Source of the DNA: Tetmemena sp. SeJ-2015
Taxonomy: Eukaryota > Ciliophora > Spirotrichea > Sporadotrichida > Oxytrichidae
Length of the DNA: 64,000 bases
Assembly (NCBI GenBank): GCA_027382625.1
Contig: JAJKFJ010022319.1
Span: 248,001-312,000 of the forward strand
Direction: 5' to 3'
Position numbers and translations under genes: made by a program. Positions 47,141-58,299 of this stretch are shown here, in pieces. The number at the start of each line of letters is the position of its first letter. Positions within the stretch are counted from its first letter, which is position 1. Under the pieces are notes generated by a model, which did not search any database, was not told the DNA's origin, and saw only the letters and a list, made by a program, of their open reading frames with translations.

Positions 47141-49324
47141 ATGAGTATGAAGCAAACTGTGAACTTACAAATTCGTAAGTTGCTTGAAAACTAGAATAAC
47201 CAACCTATATAGAATAAATCAACTAATACATTATATTTGTTTTACCTTTGCCTAATCCAAACTAGAGAAAGAATTAATTAAGGCAGCAGTCACAGCTAAA
47301 TCAGTCCCAAACTCTTTTCCCCATCTAGATAACTTAATCTATCGCCTCAAGAAAGTTGGAGCCATAAAAGTTTGCCAAAAGAAACGTAGCAAGCAGAAAC
47401 TAAAATATCAGCGTGTCAACTAGAGACTAAGGACTTGTAAATCTCTCGCACACTGTTGCTGACTGATCTCGACCAAAAATATTAGAATTAAGACCTGAAC
47501 AGTCTCTAATAGACCTAGCAATCGTTTAACTTCCCCAAGACTAAAATTTTGGATCTTCACAAATTAGAAACTCCAAGAGAGGCTCACTGATTCTTCTATG
47601 AGTTTTATTTTTCAAATATAAATGCTAATTAAGAAATATAAGTAGATATAACGAGTTTAATTGAGAGCCACTAGAGTTCTAGATAAGTGTAAGAAGGCGT
47701 CTCTACAGGAATACTCAACATGACAGAGGCTGAGTAGAACACTGAGTATAATGAAAATCCTATTCGCATTATCAGCTAACTCGATTGCTACTAAGAAAAG
47801 TTAGCTGAAATGATCGATATCAAGAAGAAAAAATTGTGGCAGATGAGCAACAGATCCAAAGTTTTATTTTTCTAAAGGGAAGTCCGATGCTTAGCACAAG
47901 CTTTTAAATTTTTAAAGCCTTTTTCAGAACTATAAAAAACTAAAGAAAATATTGACTATATCAAATAACAATCACAATCTCATCATTTGAACGTTAAAAT
48001 GAATAGGACTTTAATATAAAATAGTATTTAGTATCTAAACTATCAATTTTTAATTTTATTAAGGAAACTTACCTGTGAAAATATTTGAATATACATTAAA
48101 GAACTTGTTTGACATAGAATCATATTCTTACTTGAAAATAATTTAATTCTGTCATTTTTGTATTATAATTTTGTATTATTTATTTTTATTTTGTATTGTT
48201 AAATAACTTTCTGCTTAGATGAGAATTTTTTAGGCAATTAATTGAAATCAGAGTAAGAGCAGTAATAAATTGGAGTCTCTGGTCAAAACTATTTTAAGAT
48301 CTCCAAAGATACTAGAAAGAGCTCACAATCTCCTACCAAAACTGAAATACTAAAAAGGAAAGCCTAAGACAAGCTACCCTTAATCTTTAAACAATAAATG
48401 CTTTTTTAATTACTTTCTTATCTCTCTGATTAAAAGAACTTCAAAATATAACTAGTTAATTATGAGTAACTCAAAGTATGAATCACAATATTAATCATCA
48501 AAGGCTCAAGACTCTTAAGAGCGAAGATAAGATAGTCAGATAATCACTCACCACTTGAACCAGAGCAGGAGAGTGAGGGTGGGCGAACTTAAATCCTTGT
48601 GGACAGTCAAGCAAAATAATATCTCCAGGCTTAGGCAGCAGCAAGCTTTTGATTCTTTCAATGCTGATGGTCTTATCAGCAATGCTTATAATTTATTATT
48701 TGTTAATGAGTTACAACACAAATATAACACCATTAGAATTCGCAGAGTCAAGAAACTATTTTCATTATAATAAATCTATAGAAACTTAATTATTTTTACA
48801 AGAAGTAGAGGTAAATAATAGAAGAGTTAAAATAGAATGAATCAGTGAGCCATTCTATAGAGTCTATCGACACTTCACTCGCTTAACTTAATAAAGTCTT
48901 GCTTGAAAGATAAGGTCAAAAGAAATTAAATTATATTTAACTCTTTAAGAATTTTGAAAAGAAATCCAAGTTATCTTCTCAGTTACTTCATTAAAGAAAA
49001 GCTGCTAATTCTAGTTCAGATTCTAGTAATAGCTCAGATCAAGAAGAAGAGAGCACTCAAGCATCAAGATAAGTTCTTGGCAAAAGCAAATTTGATATAA
49101 TTAAGAATACTTTGGAAAGCCTCCCCTAGCAACTTTAATATTTTTTATGATATCAAGAATTTATTTCTACAAAATAACAGAACTAAATGTAGAAGAACAA
49201 TCATGATCACGATCAAGATCTTGTGAATCAATAAAAAAATGAAGAGAGAATGTTAAAAGAAGGAGAAGAACATGTCCATTTTTAAAACATCAAATAAAAT
49301 GATTAGATAACATTAAAATTATGA
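47141..49324 (+). CDS. low-complexity Ser/Gln-rich protein, unrecognised
   Basis: Start ATG 47141 (MSMKQTVNLQIRKLLENQ). The frame is rich in Gln (mostly TAA/TAG), Ser and Lys, for example SQISPKLFSPSRQLNLSP and LQISRTLLLTDLDQKYQNQD. A very AT-rich interruption lies at about 47,980-48,220. Later segments include VGELKSLWTVKQNNISRL, SSDSSNSSDQEEESTQASR and EERMLKEGEEHVHFQN, with TGA at 49322. The exon structure is uncertain and it could be two genes. No family recognised. Confidence 0.35.
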
Positions 49325-49419
49325 AATTTAATTACTAACAATGCAAATCAGTCTCAAATGTGCTTTACGATATCAAATTAGTTCAATCTTTATAAAATTT
49401 AAAGTTATAAAAATAATTG

Positions 49420-51584
49420 ATGGAAAGAACACAACTCTATACACCCGCACTAAAACCAAAAGCCCAAGTAGAGAATAATAACGAACCAACTTTCAATTAA
49501 AATAACTGAGGAAACGAATAGCGGAAAATAGAAGATCTTAAATTTCAGAGAAAAGAGGAAAGATAGATGCTAAGAAACTACTCCCAGCCAGATATAGGAT
49601 GAAACAGAAACCATCAGATTACCTTTGAAAATGTTATTAAGAAGACTGATTTCAACAGAGTGGTTTGATACAACGAAGACAAGTTATTCGCTTATGATTC
49701 AAACGTTCTCTTTTATTAAATTGTATCATAGTTTTAGTTTTATCTTTGGTCATAATTCAGAAGCTTACAAGCCTTCTATCTTCAGTTAGTTGATGCCAGA
49801 GCTTTTGCAATCGAGAGGTGGGGACGGCCAAAAGATGCGTCTTCCATCAAACCCTTATGAAAAGGAGGATCGGGATGGACCTTTAATAAAGTAGCTAGCC
49901 CCTAGTGAAATCTGGAAGAGAGAAAGGGCTGAGGAAATGAAAACTATAGACAAGGACAAGCTCAGATAGATATCCATTTTCGATAATATCTAAAATGCAA
50001 CTGAAGATTCTCTTCGTAAGATAAATAAATGATAAAGTCTTAATGGGTATAATCCTGATTTTTAGAAAGAATGGGCACAGCAAAGAAACTGTAACTCTAT
50101 GAGTAGCTTAATCAAAATGTTTATGCAAGAGAGGAAGAGCCTGAAAGGAAAGTTGCGCTAAACTCTGATAACTACCTTGGGACTGTGTAAGTAGGAATGG
50201 ATTAGTATAAAGATAACTATAGAAACTGTATTTTGCAATGTCTGTTCAAAACACTTCCACTAAGAGACATAATGAGAAGATTTGCGATGAATCTCTTGTA
50301 AAGAAATGAGGCTAGCAAATATGAAGGAGTGGATAAAAATTATTTTGTCTTCTATTTGGTTATGCAGCAATTATCAGAATTTTATCTTAACTATTCTCAA
50401 CAAGAAAGAAAGTCCACATTTACAGCAGTTAAAATTATGAGATTACTAGGTAAGAACTTCTTAAAAATTCTTAAATTAAAATTCCTTATTAGAGCTGATG
50501 AATTATATAATTTTATTTTGATGAATCCACAATTCAAAAGTTTTTATAAGCGAGACCCATTTGAGATGCTGACTTTTTTAATATCTGGCATGCATGATGA
50601 TTTAAACAAGGCTCCACTTCGTGCTCAGCATGTTTCTTCAAACTCTTATCCTGCTTTTGAAAATCAAGGGATAGTTGAATTTCTTATAAAATATACTCCC
50701 TTCAATCTATAATTTGAATTAGACTATATCCAAGCGGAGAGATGGGAAAATTTTTATAAGTAGAGAGATGACTCTCCAATTACAGAGATGTTTCAAGGAA
50801 GAATACTTAAGCATATACAGTGCCTCTCCTGCTACAATCCTAAACTGATCTTTGAAAATTTCATGAGTCTAAATTTGAGCCTAAAGAAATATCCTAAAGA
50901 GGCAACTGTGAATCTATCAGAGATGATAGTTGATTATTTCCAGTCTAGAGAAAATTCATAGGACTCTTTATTGGCTTAAAATTCCTCAACTGATCCGAAA
51001 AATTTAGACCAATAAACTTAATTTTACTGCCTCAAATGTCGTCGAAACAGTCCATATAAGAAGGAGCTGAGCATTTGGAAATATCCTAAATTCTTGATTA
51101 TCCAAATTCAAAGATTTGAGAGCTTTGTCAATAAAGTAAACTCGATGCAGCATAATGTCTTTTATCCCGTTGATAGTCTTGACCTGAGGAAATTTTCTAA
51201 AACTTCAAGTAAGCAATTCTTATTCACCATAAATCTTTTATAGAGGATCCTAGTGCAAAGAAAGCAGTATATAATTTGTACGGTACAGTTTAGCTTGCAG
51301 GCTTCCTTAACGCGAATAAGTTTAATTCAAGCGTTTATAATTGCAAAGAGGATAGATGGTATCTTTTTTAATTACAATTATAAAAAATGATCTCTATGAA
51401 GAATAAGAGAAGGTTTCTTCAGGGGCAGTAGAAAGTCCGAGCAAGCACGCATATATACTTTTCTATTAAAGGGTAGATGCTCTAACCCACAAATTTGATT
51501 GATTAATTTATCAAGAAAACTTAATAGGAATTTCCCTCATATTGCATATAATCTTGGTCATCAAAGTTTAGAACAATCAGCTGA
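49420..51584 (+). CDS. USP-fold (peptidase C19) protein lacking catalytic residues
   Basis: Start ATG 49420 (MERTQLYTPALKPKAQ), followed by a 43-nt intron. The C-terminal two thirds resemble ubiquitin-specific proteases: NYRNCILQCLFKTLPLRD, DPFEMLTFLISGMHDDLN, the finger cysteines CLSCYNPKL and YCLKCRRNSPYKK, and PKFLIIQIQRFESF. In active enzymes the first motif reads NTCYxNSxLQCL. Here the aligned position of the nucleophile Cys is Asn (KDNYRNCILQCL). The His box (normally GHYxAY) is not recognisable after YNLYGTVQLAGFLN. It therefore looks like an inactive USP of the USP39/PAN2 kind, perhaps a ubiquitin-binding scaffold. The 3' end is uncertain; the frame overlaps the MORN gene tail. Confidence 0.7.
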
Positions 51585-52615
51585 CTATTCTTGATTGCTT
51601 TCCTGAGTTGAAGATTAAGCTTCTCCCTCATTTCTGTTTTCTTGATAGGATTTCCCATAGTCTCTGCAAATACTTTTCTTAGATTAATCTCACTTAGCCC
51701 ATCCTATCCTTGTTACAACTAGAGCATTTTCTAGAGAACTTCAATCAAATTTTATTTCTAAGACAAGTTTAAAAATATCTATTTCTTACATTCAGTTGAT
51801 TTTTGGGAGTACGAACGAACAAAGGGATTCTCTTCATCTGCTAAGTTTCTCTAACTGAGTCCTCAAGCTAATTGAGGTTGCTTGTGACATATAGTCTCAT
51901 TCTTTTATCGTAAACAATCTTTTCCCTCTGTCCAAGCACTTATTCTTCAAACACCTTTATTATTTGCTTTTGCTTCTTGTCGTCATCTAGAGGATTTATG
52001 AAGCACTTATCTAATATCCCATTTATATATATTATAATCTATAATCAAATTATCTTAGAGGAAGTAATTCCTTCTGAAGCTTCCTTTTGACACTCTTCCA
52101 TTAGAATGCCTGAATTCTCCTTATCCCTCCATTTGCGACTCTTTCCACTGGCCTTCGTAAGAGTGGCCGACTGCCCATTCAAATCTTCCCTAACCCTCAA
52201 AGTGGTCTTTTTTGTAACTTCCTTGATAAGTTGAGCCATCTTTAAATACTGCAAGACAGTTATCTCCATGTTTCTTGTCTTTGTCCCATCTGCCCTCGTA
52301 CTTAGTGAGCACTCCATCACTATTTCTTTGTCCGTTGAAAATCTGCAAACCGTAGCCGTGTCTTACAAGTTTGTGGAGCTTTTTAGTTTCTTCATCAAGC
52401 CATCAATTGAAGCCACCTAGATAATTTAAACTTAGATTATGCTCAGCTAAAGCAGGAAAAGAACTTTGTCTAATTTTAAATTTAACTTACCAAAGCACCG
52501 TCTTACTGTTAAGAAACATGATTTCACCATAGTAAAGCGAGCCATCTGCAGGCATGCGATAGCATTTGAATTTAGAGATATCAGGAAGTGAAGTAGATGC
52601 AGTAGAGATGTTCAT
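51419..52615 (-). CDS. MORN-repeat protein A
   Basis: The leftward gene starts at ATG 52615 (MNISTASTSLPDISKFKCYR). An intron near 52,450-52,500 is followed by at least three MORN units (YEGRWDKDKKHGDN, YQGSYKKDHFEGQG, YEGQWKESQMEGQGEF). A helical C-terminal half follows (VFEEQVLGQREKIVYDKRMR, LEDSVREVSRCMRRI). TGA is at about 51419. MORN units tether proteins to membranes or cytoskeleton. No kinase or other enzymatic domain is visible. Its 3' end overlaps the possible end of the USP-like gene on the other strand. Confidence 0.7.
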
Positions 52616-52723
52616 TTTATTTCTTATAATTTAATAAAGTTTTAAATCAGCTTAGTTATTTTCCCCTAATTTTTAAATAAGCTTAAAATATTTTAATTGC
52701 CACAGAATAATAACTAAGCTTTA

Positions 52724-53869
52724 ATGAAACCCTCCTCATAAGAAAATTCTCAATAGCTCTAGCAGCAGTACTAGAGAGATAGATAGTATTCTTTGGATTT
52801 CTAAAAGCGGCAAGAGAAACGACAGCTAGACTTGGCTAGGAAGGAGATAGAGAAAAGAGCATCTAGGAAAGAATAAGCAGTGCTTGAGTAATCCTCAACC
52901 TATGAAATATCGCCATTCAATAGCTTTTACCTGAAGCATGCGAAATCCCTCTCTTATTGCTCCTTGAAGTTTTCCACAACACTTTCTTTCACTTTATTGA
53001 GACTATAAAAGTCAGAGGTATGGCAAGAAATCTTGTGGAGGACACATCGCTCTACTTTAATAATCAAGTTTAACATAAACCTCTAATTAGTGGAGTCGTT
53101 AGTGGCTTTCTAGGATCTGCTGCTGGTAGCTTAACTTTCATTTCAACTTATAATACACTAACTCATCACTTTTACTCAAAGCCTGAGTACTCAGACTGGG
53201 ATTTCAGGAAGAAGAATTATCTAATATATCTCGCCAGTGATTTCAATGCCTCATTTGCAAGGATAATTTTTGAAGTCAGAAAGCAAATGGTGCAAATGTG
53301 CCAATATGATCAGCCAATCAAAAAGATTCTAAGACACACATATATTGGATGGTTCCCTCTGATGGCGAGAGATCTCTCATTCAGGTCAATAATCTTCTAA
53401 TTTTACTTTAACCATAATATAAATCTTAGCGTTCTATTATGGCACGACAGATATTGAACACAGACCAGTTATGAAATACAGTGTACCTTAAATTGTAGAC
53501 ATCATGAAGCAGCGAAGAGCAATGGGTCATTAAGAAAGTTTGGATGAAATGAGCTATCTATTTTATGATTTCCACAACTACGATGTGAAGACTAAAGTGC
53601 ATGTTAGGTTTGCCCTTCTAGTTTTAGCCAATTTTGTTGCAACTATGGTAACGAATCCAATAGATGTCTGTCTTTCAAAAATGCTCACATAGTAATATCC
53701 AAAATACAGTGGACTTTTCAATTGCTTGAAAACTGTATATAGAGAAGAAGGAATTTATAAGTTTTTGAGTGGATGGCATCCGAGATTCATGTTTAACATG
53801 GCTAATGGAGCTTTATTTCTTTATGTGTATGATAGATTCATAGAGAGTATTAAAACTATTTATGATTGA
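52724..53869 (+). CDS. mitochondrial carrier family (SLC25) protein
   Basis: Inner-membrane metabolite carriers have three repeats of two helices with a PxDxxK-type signature. From ATG 52724 the N terminus is Gln/Arg-rich. A 46-nt GT-AG intron joins KEQA to LLPEACEIPLLL in phase. Membrane segments follow (SGVVSGFLGSAAGSLTF, YLASDFNASFARIIFEVRKQM, WFPLMARDLSF). The third repeat is clear: FVATMVTNPIDVCLSKM, YSGLFNCLKTVYREEG and FLSGWHPRFMFNMANGALFL, ending TIYD-TGA at 53867. The signature is degenerate in the first two repeats. The substrate cannot be told. Confidence 0.8.
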
Positions 53870-53987
53870 AAAGTTTAAAAAGAATTCAGCAACTGAGGCT
53901 TTAGTAAAAAATATGATCGTTAAATTGAAATTAATGCACAAACAATCAAATAAAGTGTGTAAATTGGAGCGAAAGACTTCTCTACAT

Positions 53988-54948
53988 TCATTCCTCTTTT
54001 ATCCATTTGATTCTCTTTCCATTTTCCCATTGACCTTTTCTTCTTTCAGTTTTCTCACTGTCTTGAAAATATCCAACTCCGTGTTACTTTCCGTTGGCCC
54101 ACTGCCCATTATATATTCTTCCATCCTTCCATCTGAATTCTCCTTTGCCATGTCTTTTATCATTGATAAATTCTCCTTTGTACACTCTTCCATCTCCCCA
54201 CTTTAAAAGACCCTTTCCATTCATTTTGTTATTCTTCCAGTGTCCCTCATATGATTTTCCATCGAACCATTTATAGAACCCGTATCCATTAATTTCATTT
54301 TTACTAAACTCCCCTTCATAGATACTCCCATCTACAAAGTATAAGACTCCTTAACCTTCCTTCTAGCCATTTTCAAAATTGCCTTCGTAGTATGCGCCAT
54401 CAGGCCATCTTTCACAACCTTGACCGTGCTGCTTATCATGAATCCAGCCTCCTTCAAAAATTGCCCCGTTAGATTTAATGTATTTTCCCTAACCCTAAGC
54501 TTTATCTTCAAACCATTCGCCCTCGTAGGTATCTCCATCTGCATGAAACATTTTTCCTTGCCCATGAGCCTTATCGTTTCTCCATTCTCCAATATACTTG
54601 GATCCATCAGGCCAATCAATAAAATTATTAACATAAATTACAATCTTAAGTTCCTTATCCATCTCTTTTGCCTTCTAGCCATTCTCCGGCATAAATTGCT
54701 CCCCCTTTGAATCTGTGAGCTGGAAGCAGCTTTCTGATATTTGAAAATGGAATTTAAGTCTCTCTATAAGAAGACTGTTGCTCTTGCTTATCAATCGGCT
54801 CATTTTCATGTTAGTTTTCGAAGGGATCATCTTCACGGGAATTTGAGTGAGTACTTTCCTTCTCCTTCTCAAATTAATGCTCTTTTCCCTCTAGGTTTAA
54901 TCCTTGGAGCTTTGAGGGTGAGTTCTTTCATCCTTAGTACTTTCTCAT
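53988..54948 (-). CDS. MORN-repeat protein B, nine repeats
   Basis: The leftward gene starts at ATG 54948 (MRK) and ends in TGA at 53988. After a charged head ([17 protein letters not shown]) come nine MORN units back to back: YAGEW, YIGEW, YEGEW, FEGGW, YEGNF, YEGEF, YEGHW, YKGEF and YNGQW, each followed by the usual Gly-x-Gly. Two insertions break the frame, a 15-bp one at codon 3 and a 28-bp one between repeats 1 and 2. Removing both gives one clean reading frame of about 300 codons. It is probably a membrane- or basal-body-associated adaptor, by analogy with other MORN proteins. Confidence 0.85.
54613..54645. other. IES in MORN protein B, 28 bp, pointer CAATC
   Basis: CAATC at 54613-54617 and 54641-54645 with an almost pure A/T spacer. 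Leftward, removal joins DGQGTQD to [11 protein letters not shown], restoring the regular MORN spacing exactly. No AG acceptor is available for an intron. This is one of the clearest IESs outside PPP6C. Confidence 0.8.
54925..54944. other. candidate micro-IES, 15 bp, pointer CTTTC
   Basis: CTTTC at 54925-54929 and 54940-54944. Leftward, the unmodified start reads MRKYQG then TGA. Removing 15 bp gives [18 protein letters not shown] in the frame that continues into the MORN repeats. Confidence 0.65.
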
Positions 54949-55105
54949 ATTAAAATAATAAATTTTTCTTGGTAGAAACAAGTTTTATCATTCAAGTTAT
55001 ATGTTAATTTTTGAGTAGAAATGGAAATATACTTATGAACTTTAATCAATTTAGCATATTGATCAAGAGAACGAAATATTTGTTGTTAGGTATGGTTATA
55101 ATCGT

Positions 55106-55510
55106 TCAAAGTGAGTTGTTGCTGTCAGAGCTCTCTTTGAGGTATTGATCAATACAAGCAGATCTTTTGAGCTTAAGGAAATCGTCAAAGCTAATGAGAA
55201 GAGTATCTCCTTTAGGTTGGATAATCTTCCCATTATAAACTTCTCTTATATGCTAAGCTTATTATCATCAATATGCTCAATCTAAGAAATAGTCAGTCTT
55301 TATCTAATAAATCACATCTTCTAAAGGGAATTTGATTGTAAGGGAAATAAACTATATTCATAAAGAGACAGCTATAATAAAATTATCTTTTAATCACATT
55401 AAGCAAATATTACATAAATCAGTGCCTGGTAGAGACCTTTGCCCTTGAATTACTAAGTATTATTGATTCTTCTGAATTATTAGACGAGAGGACATAATAT
55501 CCAGAACTCC
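55106..55510 (-). CDS. possible small gene, unrecognised
   Basis: The leftward segments SSGYYVLSSNNSEESIIL near 55,490 and IIQPKGDTLLISFDDFLKLK with CIDQYLKESSDSNNSL-TGA (stop 55106) have protein-like composition. The connection between them is not clear and no start is evident. It may be a short gene with an intron or IES. Confidence 0.3.
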
Positions 55511-55567
55511 GTAAACTAAGTGGAAAAATAACTCACTCAAAATTTACTAAAAAAAGCCACACTAAGA

Positions 55568-57219
55568 TCATCTTTACCTTTTTATTTTTTAATTGGTTTA
55601 TGTTATTGGGAATAAATCTATTTTTTATTTTCCCTTTTTTTCATTAAATCTTTGTCCAAATAATCTCTCAACTGGATTTTGTTCATGAATTTTTCCCTAA
55701 TCTTGCTCTTTTGAAGTTGACATATCTTATAATTCTGTAATAAAAGCTTAAGAATCAGAGGACCGGAAAACAAACGCCTCCCCTTGATGAACTTTGTTGA
55801 TTTGGAAAAATTCCTCATCTTCTTTCCAAGAGTTAATTATCTCCCAGTCTTTGAACTCCATATGCTATTGCTCAATTTCCTCCAAATTCTGAGAAGTTTT
55901 CTCATCAGGGATATGCTTGTTGTAGATTGACAGCTCCTCCGAAATGTTGTGAGGTTTGAGATTAGAGATGTGCTTGTTGATTTATTTTGCCTCCTGGTGG
56001 TGCATTACTCTGTAAGTTGAAGTTATTCCGGTCATAACTCCCCCAAGAGCGGCAGACTGGGCAGCTGACTCCCAAACATCTCTCCAAATATCTTGGGAGA
56101 GTAAGTATATTTCATACACTAGAGTTTCAAAGTCAGAGTACTCAGGATCAAGTGAGATACCCTTAGAGCAGAGTTTAGTGAATTCATTGTTTTCAATGTA
56201 GCCGTTCTTAATCAGATTAAGCCAGATTTCATTGGCCGTCTATTCAGTAGCTCCACACTAGATCAGATAGAATTCGAATTGCTCCTGATTGATGAGCTGA
56301 TAATTTATGATGTTGTTCAAGACAGCACCTAAAGCTCCAGTAGTTCCACTCACTAAGGCACCAGAGGTGGTTTGAAGAGCCACTCTTCCTATTGTCGTCG
56401 AAGCCTGCCCCACAGCTGGGGCGAGTCCTTAAGTTGCTCCAGAGGCAACTCCTCCGGTGATCCCTTGGATCAAAGCCTATTTTAGTACTCCGTCAGAAAG
56501 TTTTTTCCCTTCCACAGCATTGTGAATAATTTTAGTTCCCGCACCTGATACTAGACCTCCAGCGATGTCAATCCCTACTTTGAAACTACTTTAGCAGCTT
56601 GAGTTGTGGCAATACTTGCTCCAGAGATGAGAACTCCTCCTGCAATTGAAATGGGAGCGGCAATTGCTCCACTGGCTCCTCCTAGACCAACCGACATCCC
56701 CCACTTTTTATAATCGAAATTCTTAGAGTCACTGATAGCTTGTTAGGTAGTTGCAACTGTCCCTGAAATTCCTGCACTTAAAATTATCCCACTAAAAATG
56801 TATTTTTACATAAAAATGAAATGAAAAAATAATATATTCCACCAGCCAAAACTCCTACTGGCCCTCCAACAACCATCAGAGTAATCCCAGTTCCAGTTGT
56901 TGCAACACTAGTAGTAGCTGCAATAGCCAAATTTTCTCTTTTTGAATTCTAAGCTCCCATATTCTTAACAATACTTTAACTCACAGATTATAAAATCTCA
57001 CGAATCCAATTTTCCTCGTTATCTTAATTTTATATTTTCTCTAGATTAATTGTTCGATTACTAAGCATTATAATTTTACTAGTTTATATATCTATTTGTT
57101 ACTTTCTCATATTCAGCATTGACTAATTCCTTAGAAATGATTCCTCCTTAAATGGTTTCATTTGATTGCTCCTTCTTAACATCATTTTATCCGGAGCACA
57201 TGGCAGTACAGTTTCCCAT
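55568..57219 (-). CDS. Gly/Ala-rich lipidated protein, MGNC type
   Basis: The leftward gene starts at ATG 57219 as MGNCTAMCSGQND (myristoylation at Gly2, palmitoylation at nearby Cys) and ends in TGA at 55568. The head is polar (NAEYEKVTNRYINQQNYN, NQDNEENWIREILQSV). About 200 residues of Gly/Ala-rich hydrophobic sequence follow, with a glycine periodicity that suggests stacked membrane hairpins (GTGITLMVVGGPVGVLAGG, ILSAGISGTVATTQQA, SVGLGGASGAIAAPISIAGG, TGALGAVLNNIINYQ). A helical, acidic tail ends it. Three IESs (7, 50 and 11 bp) must be removed for one frame. A membrane-inserting role is inferred. No known family. Confidence 0.65.
56575..56592. other. candidate micro-IES, 11 bp, pointer CTACTTT
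   Basis: CTACTTT at 56575-56581 and 56586-56592, only 4 bp apart. Removing 11 bp joins the leftward frame TQAAKV-GIDIAGGLVSG. Left in, the frame shifts into stops. A 7-bp match at 11-bp spacing, exactly at the frame break, is unlikely by chance. Confidence 0.7.
56789..56842. other. candidate IES, 50 bp, pointer CCAC
   Basis: CCAC at 56789-56792 and 56839-56842 around an A/T-only stretch. Leftward, removal joins VGVLAG to GIILSAGISG, continuing the Gly-rich repeat. No phase-compatible GT-AG intron was found. Confidence 0.7.
57027..57038. other. candidate micro-IES, 7 bp, pointer ATTTT
   Basis: ATTTT at 57027-57031 and 57034-57038. Removing 7 bp lets the MGNC frame continue as SREN-QDNEENWIREILQ. 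Because the sequence is A/T only, the exact edges are ambiguous. Confidence 0.5.
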
Positions 57220-57830
57220 TTATTTGAGTTCTTCTTGATTAAATTTAAATTATTTATTCTCCTGCGAATTAACTGAAATAAACTAATCCAATAAGAGTTA
57301 ATTATTAATAAGTAGTCCAATCCGCAAATTATTATAATTAATAATATAATGTAATTCCATAATTGATTAAATTAAATAATTTCTGTGCTCTCTGAAATTA
57401 CTTTAAAAATAAAGAAAATTTATTCACAGTTTGATTGATCCAAAGTTAACAAATTTCCTTCTTGTAGAACCTTTAGTTCTTATTAGCAAATAAATAGAAT
57501 AGCGGGAATTTTATTCCAATTATATTTTATTTAGTATTTGAACCACTTTAGAATTTAGATTATCAAAATTTCTGTATTAATTAAAAATATTAGTTCTCTT
57601 CTATGGTAAATATAAATAGGTATCTAATAGATTTATCTTGGAAGATAATTTTTAATTAAATTCTCAGTTTAAAATTAATAATTAAGGAATATAAAATAAA
57701 CTGAATTTAATTTATTTTTACGCAAAGAGAGATAACTCAATCAAAATAAAAAATTTAAAGTGATAAATTAAAACAGCCTGAAAATGAAGCTAAATTTCAG
57801 ACCCTAAAAGAAATTATTCATATAAAGGTA
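57220..57830. other. AT-rich intergenic region
   Basis: 5' flank of the MGNC gene and 3' flank of the next leftward gene. No protein-like frame beyond the coding ends and no RNA gene recognised. Confidence 0.45.
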
Positions 57831-58290
57831 TCAATCTTATTTTATAATTATCTGGAGATTACGCAACTAGAAATTAGCAGGATAAATAATATCAGGGAGC
57901 TTAATCTGGATAAATAAGTTCGCCTTCTCGCCATCAAATCATTAAAATTCCAATCCTATAATCAACTGAGATTTAATTGTCGAGCTAAAATATAGCAGAA
58001 TAAGATCCTCAAAAACAACTTAAGGAATCTACTCACTAGTAAAATCCCTCTCTGCTGGATAATTAAGAGAGAATTTTAAATATAGAGGCTCCTCCTTCTC
58101 TGAACTATGAGAAAGTGAGATAGCCATGGTAGTGGGATTAAGATGCAGCTTTGAAGACTGACTATTAACTGAACTACTGTGATGCGGTTGAGGCTAGGAA
58201 AAGTCCAGAGAAGTCTTTACTCCTTTATTAAACACAGTCTCCAGTAGCAGGGAGGCCGATTTTATGATGCATTTTATAATTAATTGACTT
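57831..58290 (-). CDS. unrecognised beta-rich protein
   Basis: The leftward frame is open from about 58290 without an ATG I can defend. It reads SASLLLETVFNKGVKTSLDF, TTMAISLSHSSEKEEPLYLK, FSLNYPAERDFTSEQIPQ, FEDLILLYFSSTIKSQLI and IIGLEF. After a 9-bp insertion come DGEKANLFIQIKLPDIIYP and IIIKQD-TGA at 57831. The alternating hydrophobic pattern suggests a beta-sandwich of about 150 residues. No family assigned. The first exon is probably missing or joined by an intron. Confidence 0.45.
57936..57948. other. candidate micro-IES, 9 bp, pointer AAAT
   Basis: AAAT at 57936-57939 and 57945-57948. The 9 bp hold an in-frame TGA on the leftward strand (EFQ-stop-FDG). Removing them gives GLEF-DGEKANLFIQ in the same frame. 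Confidence 0.5.
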
Positions 58291-58299
58291 TACTTAGAA

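Noticed and set aside
49480..49700. Three in-frame TGAs in the USP-like gene suggested TGA might code for Trp, as in karyorelict or heterotrich ciliates.
   Set aside because: A 43-nt GT-AG intron after KPKAQ shifts to a frame with no TGA. All other genes here end at TGA and use TGG for Trp.
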